A stretch of 64,000 nucleotides of DNA from Schistocerca nitens (GCF_023898315.1 NC_064616.1:538585602-538649601); one strand, 5' to 3'. Shown: positions 34,735 to 46,010, counted from the stretch's first letter. The notes: generated by a model not told the origin, from the letters alone. Program-made: numbers and translations.

Positions 34735-35330
34735 TCAGTTATGACAATGATAGTGCGTTTCGTTAACGTGAATTCTGCTGATGTTTGTGATATGAATATC
34801 AGCGAAAATTGTCTCGGCCTTGTACCATTAAGAGGTACATCTACTTTGGAGCTTACAGATGTAGGCCTGAAACACTTAGAGGAAATGAAAATACCTTTGG
34901 AGGAAATGAGAGAGCAAGGCTATGTTAACCTATACTAACATGGAAGGCAAGAACATACGAATGCAAAAGCGGATTTTATACATAAATCCTCAGCAGTAGC
35001 CATTCCCTAAAAAGTAGTTGTGAATGCAAAGGCATCAGAATACGCGGTGTTATTTTTTTGTTTGATGAGAAAAAATTAATTTGTTTTTCGTGAACACGCG
35101 ACGGTGGGCTGTCTTGAATGGTCATATATCTTCAGTAACGTTTATGTTATTGAATACCACAAGATGAAAAAATAAGATTGACGCATTCGTACCCATTAAG
35201 CATAACGTAAGAGATGTCTATGATGCACTGGTTGAAATAAGCGATGACGAAAATATTGACGTAATGGTTTGGCAAACCTTATCATTGAGTCTACTTTCAT
35301 TTGCTGTATGGTAGTCCCCATTTGTTTTTT
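34735..35330 (+). pseudogene. hAT-type (ZMYM1/TTF-like) transposase relic
   Basis: First frame: DMNISENCLGLVPLRGTSTL, then HLEEMKIPLEEMREQGYVN (34,790-34,930), matching the ISENFxGFV...LDxRGQGYDNGANM block of hAT transposases whose Asp is catalytic; here the D of GYDN is V. Second frame: NTRRWAVLNGHI (35,093-35,130), then KIDAFVPIKHNVRDVYDALV (35,175-35,232) and EISDDEN, matching the TRW/YNVRDVYDAL block. A frame change lies between. No N-terminal zinc finger, no C-terminal dimerisation domain and no TIRs found: a mid-protein fragment. Confidence 0.7.
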
Positions 35331-35900
35331 CTAAAGGCGAAATGTATTGCCAAACGTCACCCTCCAGCGCAAACCCACTGCTGGAGGTGCACTTTTGCAT
35401 ATATCAGTGTGTTTACTTTTTCTGGTTCCATGAGACCATGGCCCTTCTCGGAACTTGTTGATGTAATCCGTAACGTTTCGTGCCTTTTGCAGCTTTTGCA
35501 GTCGTATCCGATCAACCAATAGTCAGCCCTACAGAGCCCAATTTTTCAGTGCTTAGTCAACAGGCGTGCGTTTGCTTCTTTGTCTTTGTGCTACGAAGAT
35601 AAGAGAGCATATGCATAAGCAATTCGACAAAACTTATCTGACCCGTGGGTCATTTACACCACAGCAAGCAATCGGTTTGAAGCGCAACCGTGGATGTTGG
35701 AAGTACTGCAGAACTTTTCTTGCCTGCCCGCCGTTCTCCCCGCGTCGGTAATAGTGCTCCTCCCTCCACACGACACGCTCCCCTCTGCTCAGGGGAACGA
35801 CAAAAACTGCATCAATTTTAGTTACATACTCTGTGACTGACATAACTCACTTTTGTGAAATTACAACGAAATCCAGACCACTAGCTACTTACAGAAGTTG
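35331..35900. other. Unassigned region
   Basis: Minus-strand frames here are weakly reminiscent of a capsid-type N-terminal polypeptide, too weak to name. Otherwise nothing. Confidence 0.3.
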
Positions 35901-35929
35901 ATAAATACCAACGGGGCAGTTGAAAATGT

Positions 35930-36005
35930 GTGCCCCGACCGGGACTCGAAACCGGGATGTCCTGCTTATATGGCAGGCGCTCTATCCCACTGAGCCATCG
36001 AGGAC
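35930..36005 (-). other. tRNA-like sequence (degenerate, Thr-like)
   Basis: On the minus strand: A-box-like GATGGCTCAGTGGGATAGAG, anticodon-arm stem CCTGC/GCAGG, and B box GGTTTCGAGTCC. The loop reads CATATAA, lacking the invariant U33, and the acceptor stem pairs poorly, so it is a repeat-borne relic, not a working tRNA gene. Confidence 0.6.
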
Positions 36006-36217
36006 CTAGAGATCTGAGCGACTGCAATGACTTATCTCTGCCACGCTCCCCGTGAGACCCACATTCCCAACTTACTGTCTATACACTGCATTTGTAGTGC
36101 CCCAGCCCACTATATCCATTACTCGCGGCAGTGAATCTGCTGATTCCCGTAAGAGTTTGAGCAATGTGAGTGCGTCCACACTGAAGAAGATCGTTGGCCA
36201 GTAAGCCTTATCTATAT

Positions 36218-36269
36218 GAAGATGGTATCTGTTCTTTCGGATATGTCCGAAAGAACAGATACCATCTTC
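36218..36269. repeat. Perfect 24-bp hairpin
   Basis: Left arm 36,218-36,241 begins GAAGATGGTATCTGTTC; right arm 36,246-36,269 is its exact inverse complement; loop TATG. Pairing continues imperfectly outward. Confidence 0.97.
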
Positions 36270-36289
36270 ACATGTATAACTTAGTTTTG

Positions 36290-36835
36290 GTTTATACAGT
36301 TCATTCTGGATTGTAATTGAAAATGTATTACTCTGTAAACGTTCATTTCCCTTACTCTGACACGTGTTCTGTTTCTAGCTCTGGTCCTCAAGACGTGTTC
36401 ACATCAAAACGACGTGTGAGCAAGTGTGATGCGTAAAAATAAGACGTGAAGGATGAATGACTTTGAGGAAAAGGTTGACTGCCTTCGTAAAAGGAACGTT
36501 TGTGAGAAGGGGTGAGTTGGCCCCGCTTGAAATTTTCGCACTGGGCGGCAAAATCGCCGGAGTCAGCCTTGCCAACAGGAATATTGTAAACACACTAGTC
36601 TGGTTCTCATATAAAAGACTTTGATGAAATATTCCTAATGTTCTTACAAGAAGATTGACAAAAAGAACTAGAATGCCAGTGCCTCACCGCACATATTTAT
36701 GTAGATACGATACTGCAGTGCCTGCGTTGTTCAAAAGTACGGTACAGCGTTCCTTCGGACACGTATGCATCTACGAGTGCGAGTTGTAGATACACAGTTG
36801 ACAACGTACGAAAGTTTGGTCTGGTCATGAAGCGT
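36290..36835. other. Unassigned spacer
   Basis: No recognised feature. Confidence 0.4.
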
Positions 36836-36990
36836 CCTCGGATAGCCTAATGATAAGGCGACCGCTCGTGATAAGCGTGAAATCTGATTCCGAGTACCGG
36901 TCCTACACATATTTTCATTGTCATCATTCCATTATACAGCTGATGCTTGTCCGTATTTACTACTGCGAATATGTTTCATTTATTTACGTA
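36836..36990 (+). repeat. SINE-like repeat with tRNA-like head
   Basis: CTCGGATAGCCTAATGATAA (A-box side) and ATTCCGAGTACCGG (degenerate B box) form a tRNA-like head at 36,838-36,905, followed by a body with ATTTTCATTGTCATCATTCC. No head or body match to the other SINEs here. 3' limit uncertain, no duplication found. Confidence 0.5.
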
Positions 36991-37097
36991 GATAACATTC
37001 TCTTATCACACCCGCGTACTGCAGTTACACATACACTTTATTCTGTTTCGAAAGAATCGTTTCAAATCAATTTAATTGTCGGCCAGCGTGCAGTGCT

Positions 37098-37300
37098 GTT
37101 CAAATGGTTCAAATGGCTCTGAGGACTATGGGACTTAACATCTGAGGTCATGAGTCCCCTCAAACGTAGAACTACTTAAACCTAACTAACCTAAGGACAT
37201 CACACACATCCATGCCCGAGGCAGGATTCGAATCTGCGACCGTAGCGGTCACGCGGTTCCAGACTGAAGAGCCTAGAACCGCACGCCCACACCGGCCGGC
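37098..37300 (-). repeat. SINE, body 1, head S1a
   Basis: Complete minus-strand copy with two tail units (TTCAAATGGTTCAAATGG). Perfect duplication TGCAGTGCT (37,089-37,097; 37,301-37,309). Confidence 0.94.
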
Positions 37301-37309
37301 TGCAGTGCT

Positions 37310-37783
37310 ATATTCTGTACCATATCTCACTCATCAGATTGCATTCTTGTCTTTAAGAAAATGTTTAGTGGAATCGCTGTTACTGTACCTTGTAAGACAA
37401 ATATCAATACGTCTAATTTTCTTTGTAATTTATGTATTTTCCGAGTTTCTATTATCTTCTTCCCTCACTGCTTTCTTCGCCCCTCTATGTACGTTGTTTC
37501 TAATTTATTCTTGTCTTTGTAGCCTCCTACATTTAACATATTTGTTCCAAAAGAGTTGTATCTATGGTTGTTGATTCGTTGAAGTATTTCTTGTTTCAGT
37601 TGTTTTCCTATTTCTGTGATCCTGATGCTCACTGACTTCTGTTTTGTGTAATCAATGTATCATCGTTTGTTTTGTTAACTAATCCTATTTTATTATATTT
37701 ACACGTCCCACAAATAGTACTTAGCCATTACCTGCGATAATTTTCACGTACATATTGGTAGAGTGCCTCTTACTTTTAATATA
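37310..37783. other. Unassigned T-rich spacer
   Basis: Pyrimidine-rich, nothing recognised. Confidence 0.4.
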
Positions 37784-37794
37784 TATCTACATCT

Positions 37795-38116
37795 GTCGAC
37801 CACGGTAGCTGAGTGGTCAGCGCCGCTGAGTGCCATGTGGTGGACCTGGGATTAATTCCCGGTTATGCCAGGGTTTTTTTTTTTTGTGGTGGGAGGACTG
37901 AAACGGTTTGCATTCAGCACAGTGATGCCAATCGAGGGTTTACTTGATACATTGGTAGTGATTGAACGTCACGAAAGCTGACAACGGCAGGGAGAATGGT
38001 GAGCTAAGCCACGCCCTCTATACCGCCTCGAATGGTGATATTAGTGGATGTTGCCACGGTGGTCGGACGGTTCCTATGAGCCTGCCAGGGCCTATGAACG
38101 AAGTTTACCTTTAGTT
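37795..38116 (+). repeat. SINE, body 2, tRNA-like head (S2t)
   Basis: Head ACGGTAGCTGAGTGGTCAGC with a degenerate B box (GGGATTAATTCCC), an internal T run, then body 2, ending GGGCCTATGAACGAAGTTTA. Body 2 aligns along its whole length with that of the 5S-headed SINE at 40,056-40,395. Perfect duplication TATCTACATCT (37,784-37,794; 38,117-38,127). Confidence 0.9.
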
Positions 38117-38127
38117 TATCTACATCT

Positions 38128-38536
38128 ATACCTAGCAGCTCACTCAGAAGTGCAAAGTGGAGAGTTATTAAAGCTTCCTTCCGCGCCATTCACAAAAGCG
38201 GAGTAAAACCTTTACGTCTTCCATGCATGTTTGCGCACGGCAATCAGTCTGACTTGCGACTGTGTTACCTACCAGAGTGATGGGTTGGAGGCTGTAGCAT
38301 ATTTCTAGACTACGCACTTAATATTGCTTCGTGAAATTTTGTAAACAGCCGTTGAGGAATAGTCTGCGTCTATCCTCCAATTTCTTCAGCATCTCTATGC
38401 ATTTGCCGTCATCCCGAATATAATTACCGCTTTTCGAACGCTTATCTTTTTTGTGGACTACAGTAATTTTCTTAACGACAATGTTCGCTGAATCACATGT
38501 GATCATTTAATGCATAATCAACGTGCAGTTACATTC
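38128..38536. other. Unassigned spacer
   Basis: No recognised feature. Confidence 0.4.
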
Positions 38537-38538
38537 TA

Positions 38539-40020
38539 CACACATCAAAAAAAAAGTTTAGCACCACCTCGGTTTCGAGAGTTCCGGAACCTGGTGGTCC
38601 AGACTGCTGTACCCACCGGTACCTCAAATACCCAGTAGCATGTCCTCTTGCATTGATGCATTCCTGTAATCGTCGTGGCATACTATCCACAAGTTCATCA
38701 AGTACTATTGGTCATGATTCTCCCACTCCTCAACAGCGATTCGGCGTAGATCCCTCAGAGTGGTTGGTGGATCACGTCGTCCATAAACAATCCTTTTCAA
38801 TCTACACCAGGCATGTTCAATAGGGATCATGTCTGGAGAACATGAGCCGGCCGCGGTGGTCTCGCGGTTCTAGGCGCGCAGTCCGGAACCGTGCGACTGC
38901 TACGGTCGCAGGTTCGAATCCTGCCTCGGGCATGGATGTGTGTGATGTCCTTAGGTTAGTTAGGTTTAAGTAGTTCTAAGTTCTAGGGGACTGATGACCA
39001 CAGCAGTTGAGTCCCATAGTGCTCAGAGCCATTTTCTGGAGAACATGGAGGCCACTCTAGTCGAGCGATGTCGTTATCCTGAAGGAAGTCATTTACATGA
39101 CGTGCACAATGGGGGTGCGAATTGTCATCCATGAAGAGGAACGTCTCGCCAATATGCTGCCGATATAGTTGCACTATGGCATTCACGTATCGTACAGACG
39201 TTATGGCGCCTTCCATGACCACCAGCGGCGTACGTCGGCCCCACATAATGCCACCGAAGAACAGCAGGAAACCTCCACTTTGCTGCACTCGCTGGACAGT
39301 GTGTCTAGGGCGTTCAGCCTGACCGGGTTGTCTCCAAACACATCTCCGACGATTGTCTGGTTAAAGGCATTTGTGACACTCATCGGTGAAAAGAACTTGA
39401 TGCCAATCCTGAGCGATCCTTTCGGTATGTTGTTGGGCCTATCTGTACCGCGCTGCATGGTGTCTTGGCTGCAAAGATGGACCTTGCCTTAGACATTGGG
39501 AGTGAAGTTGCGCATCACGCAGCCTATTGCGCACAGTTTGAGTCATAACACGACGTTCTATGGCTGCACGAAAAGCATTATTCAATATGAGCCCTTGGAC
39601 GGGCTGAGCGAGGCATGTCATCGGAAGTTCTTGTCTCTCAGTATCTCCTCCTTGTCCGAACAACATCACTTTGGTTCACTCCGAGACGCCTCGATACTTC
39701 CCTTGTTGAGAGCCCTTCGTAGCACAAAGTAACAATGCGGACGCGATCGAATCGCGGTATTGACGGTCTAGGTATGGTTGAACTACAGACAACATGAGCC
39801 ATGTACGTCCTTCCTGGTGGAATGACTGGAATTGATCGGCTGTAGGACCCCCTCAGTCTAATAGGTGTTTCTCATGAATGGTTGTTTGCATCTTTGGGAG
39901 TGTTTAGTGACATCTCTGAACAGTCAAAGGGACTGTGGGTGTGATACAATATCCACAGTGAACGTCTATCTTCAGGAGTTCCCGGTATCGGGGTGATGCA
40001 AAACTTTTTTTTTACGTGTG
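38539..40020 (-). mobile_element. Full-length Tc1-like element carrying a SINE
   Basis: TIRs CACACATCAAAAAAAAAGTT and, at the right end inverted, CACACGTAAAAAAAAAGTTT, each next to TA (38,537-38,538; 40,021-40,022). Transposase on the minus strand, frames broken: the HTH part (VSRRLGVNQSDVVRTRRRYT, about 39,700), the IRNRLRDAQLHSQ block, then GIMWGRRTPLVVMEGAITSV (39,255-39,195) and FMDDNSHPH with the second Asp (about 39,135). The block with the catalytic Glu sits on either side of the SINE insertion at 38,845-39,035. Without the SINE and its duplication the element is about 1,280 bp. Second-Asp-to-Glu spacing is 34. Confidence 0.9.
38845..39035 (+). repeat. SINE, body 1, head S1a, nested in Tc1
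   Basis: Complete plus-strand copy inside the transposase region, opposite to its direction. Perfect duplication CTGGAGAACATG (38,833-38,844; 39,036-39,047) that restores the host element when one copy is removed. Confidence 0.96.
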
Positions 40021-40055
40021 TATCTGTGTTCTATTTATGAATTATGTCCTGACAT

Positions 40056-40395
40056 CTGGTAGCCAATGGCCTTCTCGCAACTGTAACACCGGTTCCCGTC
40101 AGATAACCGAAGTTAAGCACTGTCGGGCAAGGTAGCACTTGGGTGGGTTACCGTTCGGTCTCCCGAACGCGAATGGCAAGCGGGGTGCACTCAGCCCTTG
40201 TGAGGAAAACTGAGGAGCTACTTGATTGAGAAGTAGCGGCTTCGGTCTCGTAAACTGAAATACGGCCGGGAGAGCGGTGTGCTGACCATGTGCCCCTTCA
40301 AATCCGCGTTTAGTGACGCCTGTGGGCTGAGGATTACATGGCGTCCAGTAGGTACCGTTGGGTCTTCCAAGGCCTGATCGGATGAAGTTTAACTT
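40056..40395 (+). repeat. 5S rRNA-derived SINE (S2-5S)
   Basis: 40,090-40,165 matches the 5S rRNA gene interior: CACCGGTTCCCGTCAGATAA, GAAGTTAAGCACTGTCGGGC (A box and start of the intermediate element) and TAGCACTTGGGTGGGTTACC (C box). These are the internal promoter parts for RNA polymerase III via TFIIIA. A 210-bp body 2 follows, ending GGCCTGATCGGATGAAGTTT. Flanks TCCTGACAT (40,047-40,055) and TCCTGGCAT (40,396-40,404) fit a duplication. Not a 5S gene: the 3' end of 5S is replaced by body 2. Confidence 0.9.
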
Positions 40396-40404
40396 TCCTG
40401 GCAT

Positions 40405-41010
40405 ATGTATAAAAGCTTTCTGTACCTGTGCTTACGTATGACACCGTTTCATAAGCGTTAATACGATCTCCGTACCCCTCATTCATGAAACAACTCTTAA
40501 AATAAGACACAAAATGTACTTTCACCTTGTGTATAGATTGTACTTTAGAACCTGCCACTCTATAACTGATAGTTCCAATTTTCCTGCGCACCCTTTTACA
40601 CGTGCCATTTAAGTAAAAAGCCGTATGTAAGTATGTTTTGTAGCTATGTATCACGAGGATAGTCTTTTTGCTGTTACTGCTTAGATGTAAAGTTTTAGTA
40701 GTGTGTTAATGGTATAAACATCGCAAGCACTATTATTCGTGGCACTTTCTATTACAGATTATGCAATTAGATGACCGTGCTAAGCACAATTACGCATGTC
40801 ACGCGATTTGTTGAATGACGAGACGAGGGCGATGATTCCACATCCATTGTAGATAACACTGCGTTACTATATTTCACGTAAACACTACGTTCAGTGTAGT
40901 TGTATCGCTGTTATGTCGTAGCTTTTTTTTCCTTACTGTGTGTTACACTTCTTTAGATGCACTTGAAATGGGCAGTGATTGAAACTGGTAGTGCTGAATG
41001 AAGTAAGATT
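40405..41010. other. Unassigned spacer
   Basis: AT-rich, nothing recognised. Confidence 0.4.
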
Positions 41011-41014
41011 CAGA

Positions 41015-41930
41015 AATACACCCCACTGGAATGATGTCTTTTCTCAAGCTATATCATCATCATCATGATCAACATCAGCAAATTCAATCATTAAATGATG
41101 TGGCCTCTTCGAGTCGTGGATTCAGGTACGCTTTCAGCAGTCCTCTCCAAGTGGAACGGCCTTGCGCAGTTCTCTGCCAGGTGCTACCAGCGATATTCTT
41201 GATATCTTTGTCCCATCTGTCCGGTGGTCTTCCTCTGGGCCTCCGATGCTCTCTCGGACTCCACTCCAGTTCTAGCTTCGTCCATCTGCCGTCTTTCCTT
41301 CTCGTGACGTGTCCGGCCCACTGATATTTCAAGGAGCCTACTGTCTCTGAGATATCCATAACCTTCTTCACAGACCGATGTCATCTGCCCTTTTCCTATC
41401 CTTTCTGGTATAGCCCAGCATTTATATTTCCATTGCTCTCTGTGCTGTCCTAAGCTTCCTTTTTGTGAATGAGTTCAGTGTCCATGTCTCGCAACCACAC
41501 GTCAGCACAGAAGAATGCATTGATCAAATACTGATTTCTTCAGATTTACGAGCATTTTTGATCTGAATACCGTTGAATTCCTCCCAAATGCTTGACAGCC
41601 AAGCTTCATGCACCGATACATTTCTGGCCTTACATCTCCCTTCATATTAATAATCTTGCCAAGCTACATATATTCACTGACCTCTTCACATGGACTGTCC
41701 TTGACTTTCACATCTCCAGTTGGGACCCATTTGTTGGCCATTACTTTTGTTTTGAAAAGGTTCATGTTCAAGATAACCAACTGACATTCCAATGCAAGAT
41801 CTCTAAGTGTGGGAGCTCTGTGAATTAGTTTGCCAGTAAAGCAATATCATTAGCAAATCTCAAGCTGGTGGGCTGTGTATGATGTCCTATTGTTTCGTTG
41901 AAATAGTGCGGATGTAATGTGATGACAATT
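41015..41930 (-). mobile_element. RTE-type LINE, 3' part
   Basis: Minus strand. C-terminal ORF2 block GSLKYQWAGHVTRRKDGRWT (41,340-41,285), then PRGRPPDRWDKDIKNIAGST and WQRTAQGRSTWRGLLKAYLN (41,240-41,120): the LKWxWAGHIARRxDxRWT / GRPxxRWxDDI / W.R.AQDR..W family pattern of RTE-clade elements. Upstream, RT pieces near 41,830-41,470 (TKVMANKWVPTG; MKLGCQAFG; VFRSKMLVNLKKSVFDQCIL). The 3' end at about 41,050 is a (GAT)n microsatellite, usual for RTE. 5'-truncated and frame-broken. Confidence 0.85.
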
Positions 41931-42041
41931 TATACCTTTCCGAACCAATGGGAGAAGGATATTGTTCTAACCTAGACACCACAGTGACACAGCTGTTGGA
42001 ATGAAAAAAAATTGACACATTTCACATAAAAAACTAGCATT

Positions 42042-43423
42042 CACTGACGAAGAAAGCCGCAAAAACCGCAACACCAAGAGGGAATTGTGCGACATGAAAT
42101 GAAGTTGGTAAGCGTTTCTACATCTGAAATATGATGCCTACTCACATTTCGATACAGTGTCTTAAGATTGGCTCTTGTAACGCAAGTGTGAGGATGCAGA
42201 TCAGATTTGCTTTAAATATATGCTGTTGCGGTCGTGAGAGTTAGTTACGTTTGAGATCGAACGTGGTGACCTGATGTTAGTCTAGAATGACTTTAAGGCG
42301 ACAAAGGCGCCATTATCAACACAACACTGAGTATGAAGGAGGTCGTGTAATACGCCTACGTGAAGCTGGATGTTTCTTCTGCGATATTACACAAAGACTT
42401 GACTGGAATGTAGCCACTGTACACGAATGCTGGCATCCGTGGTCACGAGAATGGCCACGTGGCACTACCGAGAAAGAAAACCATCTGTTCAGCGTATGGT
42501 TCTGGTGCATTGTACTGCACGTGCGGCAGCAATTCGGGCATCAGTTGGCACCACAGTGAGACAATAAACTGTTACAATCGGTTATCTCAAGGACAACTCA
42601 GCCAGACGCCCTGCAGTGTGCATTCCACTGACCCCAAACCACCGGCGTTGTGACGTCAACGGTGTCAAGCGAGAGCTCATTGAAGAGCAGGGTGGAAGTG
42701 TGTTGTGATTTCTGATGCAAGCTGGTTCTCCCTTGGTGCCAGTGATGCTTATGTGTTGGTTAGAAGGTGGCCAGCTGTTGGCCAGCAACCAACCTGTTTG
42801 CATGCTAGACGCACTAGACCTACGTCTGGATTTATGGTCTGGGGTGCGATTTCATTAGACATCAGCAGCACTCTCGTGCTTATTGCACGTAACCTAATTT
42901 GTATGTCAACCTGCTGATTCGATCTATAGCGCTGCCATCCATGAACAGCATTCCAGGCGGGGTTTTCCAACGGAATAACGCTCATCTTCATTCCGCTATT
43001 GTTGCCCAACATGCCATACAGAGCATCGAGATCTTACCTTCACCTGTTCGATCACCTCATCTGGCTCCATTCGTGCACTTATGGGATATCATCGGACGAC
43101 AACTTCAGCGTCATCCACAAAGAGCATTATCAGTCTCTGTATTGAGCGACAAAATGCCACAGGCGTGGAACTCGATCCCACAAACCGACATCTGGCACCT
43201 GTACAGCACCATGCATACACTGCTGCATTCAACATTCTGGCGGCAGCACTGGCTACTAAGGTACTAGCAATTCACATTTGCAAGGGCTCATCTCGCGCTT
43301 ACATTGACCTGTGACCATGCACTCTTAAGCATCTAATTATGGTACTTAGACAAAGGTATTCCCGAAATTTCATTATTCTACACTGATTACATTTTGGTGT
43401 TGCTATTTTTTTCCCCTTTAGTC
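42042..43423 (+). mobile_element. Tc1-like element, near full length, decayed
   Basis: Left end CACTGACGAAGAAAGCCGCA then GCAACACCAAG; right end inverted gives AACACCAAAA and GAAAAAAATAGCAACACC, with TA at 43,424-43,425. Plus-strand transposase blocks: GGRVIRLREAGCFFCDITQR (HTH, 42,335-42,395), SDASWFSLGASDAYVLVRRW (first Asp block, 42,708-42,770), SGFMVWGAISLD, FQRNNAHLH (second Asp changed to Asn), SPVRSPHLAPFVHLWDIIGR (Glu position Val). C-terminus with IPQTDIWHLYSTMHTLL. Multiple stops. The spacing between the second and third catalytic positions is 32, not 34. Confidence 0.85.
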
Positions 43424-43425
43424 TA

Positions 43426-45289
43426 TTTTAAGGCAAACTTTAAATGGTTATCAGACGATTAGGGCAAGAAATTTTAAAGAACCCAATAGAACAATAACAA
43501 AAATCTCGCAATTAATAGAAAAGAAAGATATTACACAAAGTTGGAGCTTATTCTAAGGTTTACGTTAATTATTAGTAAGATCAAGGAAGATGACAGTTTG
43601 GATGGCACAAACAGACAAATTAAGATGTGACATGAAAATTACGCGATATAACAAGACATGCTTTACATAAAGTTGCTAGATAGTCTTATCTGAAAGGATA
43701 ACAGAAGGAACGGGTACTAAATTTCACTGTTTTCTTCTTTCATTTTCATTTTTTTATTTATGGTCATTATTTCATATGTCTCGAGTCGAGTCTAGTCAGC
43801 ATCCTAGAGAGTTATACCAGAATTAGGCTCTCAAAAAATCAGAAACAGAGAATAAACTCAATCTCTCCATCATGTAAGTCAGGACGGAATAAGATCATGC
43901 TTATAGTTTACCGTAGTTCTGTAAGAAATCCCTGGCGAAACGTCCTCTCGGAAAAGATACAGCCGAAACTAGGCTCAGTCTTCCTACGAAAAGTAGGAAT
44001 AAAAATATAGAACAAACTATTACGGCAAATTTATGGGGAGTAATGAAAAGTCAAAATTTCCCAGTGTATTGCTGTAACTACGTGGGTCAGAAAATGACAG
44101 TAAAATCCACTGTTGGAAATGAAATTGAGAGAATTCACAAATAATATTTGCTGTAAGAACCGTATCTCGTAGGTATCCATAGTAAGACCATATTACAAAT
44201 TTGAATGCCTCTAAAATTGCGCAATCTTTCCACAAACAGCATCGTGGAAAAGTTAGATGTTGTGGAAAACAGAATCCTGTGAAATATCATTGTCATACAC
44301 GGAAATGATGATGGATGTAAACTTGGGAGTAGAAGATAAGTGCGGGAATAGTAGAATACGGAGAGAGTTTCGGGGCCAATTTGGCTAAGAAGACTGGCGT
44401 TTCTCTCTCACCTTTACAGGATAAATGAACACAGCTTAAGAAATTGATTCCCACAAGTTAGAAATACCTATATCCAGAACTAGCGTACAAAATTTTGAAG
44501 AGCTTTAACCATATCGAGAACTAAAAAAATCGATCTTGTACATAGACTAAGTGACATCAGGTGAGCAAAGGCACGGATGAGTACGGGAGACAAAGAAACT
44601 TCAGATAAAGATAAATAAATGAACTTGTAGAGTGTTCCATGTCATGTCGCCATTACATTAAAAAGATTAGTTGCAGAACAGCAAGCTCTGTCACTGGAAC
44701 TCCAAAGAAGCTACTGAAAATCTAAGCTGTGACAGGTTTCATTCACTGAAGACGTGCAATTCATTCACTAATCTCAATTATAGCAATGCGGCGTGAAGTG
44801 AAGTAGCACTTGGAAGCCCCAAGGCTTAGGCTACCCACTGAGTTCTTTAACACTGATCACCGCTGAAATGCGTTACTGAATTCACTTCGACACGATTTAA
44901 ATGCTTTTTCTATTTCTATATGCTTCACAAAGATACAAACGTGAATGGAAAATGGTAATCCAAAAATGTGTTTTTAGAAGAACCTTTTTATCTCAGTAAG
45001 TCTCTCATAACTAAAAACTGAACGTGGGTTCAACTAATGAAATTTAATTTCTAGTAGTATCTAGAAAATAAATACCGGTATTACCGACAGGTTTGAAGTA
45101 TCGGGGGAATTTGTTAATGTTTTGAAAACTTTTCCTACATTTATGTGAATTTTCGCTTTCGTTTCCCTGCGTCTATAAGACCGGGACGTAATGAAGTTAC
45201 AAATATTTTTTTAAAGATTAATTAATTTGATCACGTTAGAAGATATCTCATCTTGCAATCTCTGTTCTTGTATTGAAGAGCAATACTTT
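43426..45289. other. Long unassigned region
   Basis: About 1.9 kb with no supported feature. Around 44,260-44,480 a plus-strand reading is faintly endonuclease-like but too weak to call. Confidence 0.35.
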
Positions 45290-46010
45290 ATTCCTAAGAC
45301 AGAAATAAAGACATGAGTATTAGTCAGACAAATTTTCGGATGACAACAGCTGAAATACAGGAAAAAGAGTACAGGCAGAATGTCACCAAGAACCGTTGGG
45401 AAAAACTATAGATGTCTCGGTGGAAATCTCGAGTTGGTATAAGGAATTTACGACTGACACTGTACTACAGACAACTGAGGCTTTTAGATTGCAAATCTAG
45501 CGTCAAAGTGAGTTGAGGAAGCGATTCTCTTGTCATGTTTCTCTCCAACTCCTGAAACTATGACGTGGAGAGAAACTATGACGTGGACGTTTGGACAGAG
45601 CAAGGATACTGATTTGGTAATTACTGAATGTATGCTGAATGTTCCCATGAGTGGCACACCCTGTTCACGGAACTTTCATGACAAGAGTACTAAATGCCAT
45701 ATTCCAGCAGGATAATATAAAGCCCCATACCGCAGTTCGCATGAAAAAAGCCTTGAGAAATGTAAGGTTTCTTCACTGGCTTGCGCAGCTGCCTAATTTG
45801 TCACCTATAGATCATAGACACGTCTTGAATGCTATGAGAAGACGTACATCATCCAACTAGCCTTCAGCTAGCAATGTCCATGAATGGAAATAGCACGTGT
45901 TTGACACATGGCAAGAAATTCTTCGAGATGAATTTCTGAGGCTGTTTTATGCCATGCCGCAACGAATATAACAGTGTATTCGTGAAAATTTTTGTGAGTG
46001 GTCGCTTTTG
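45290..46010 (+). mobile_element. Tc1-like element remnant
   Basis: Plus-strand frame at 45,651-45,860: FQQDNIKPHTAVRMKKALRN then FLHWLAQLPNLSPIDHRHVL. The second Asp is present and the third acidic position is Asp rather than Glu, 32 residues apart. C-terminal EFLRLFYAMPQRI near 45,930-45,970. The part before 45,650 is decayed and aligns with the fragment at 47,040-47,360. Confidence 0.75.

Larger units (their letters stand above)
35900..36290 (-). repeat. tRNA-like repeat with a terminal hairpin
   Basis: Combines a tRNA-like segment (35,930-36,005) with about 200 bp of unique-looking sequence and the perfect hairpin at 36,218-36,269. Reads as one repeat unit: the CTTATCTATATGAAGATGG side extends the stem imperfectly. 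Outer borders are estimated. Could be a SINE-like element or a non-autonomous DNA element that captured a tRNA-like sequence. Confidence 0.5.

Noticed and set aside
35331-35843. Minus-strand frames faintly like a capsid polyprotein of an LTR element
   Set aside because: Similarity rests on a few residues; no terminal repeats or other parts seen.
40090-40165. Possible 5S rRNA gene
   Set aside because: Only the internal promoter part matches; the 3' part is replaced by a SINE body, and there are flanking duplications.
44260-44480. Endonuclease-like LINE stretch on the plus strand
   Set aside because: Only scattered residues fit; no conserved block is complete.
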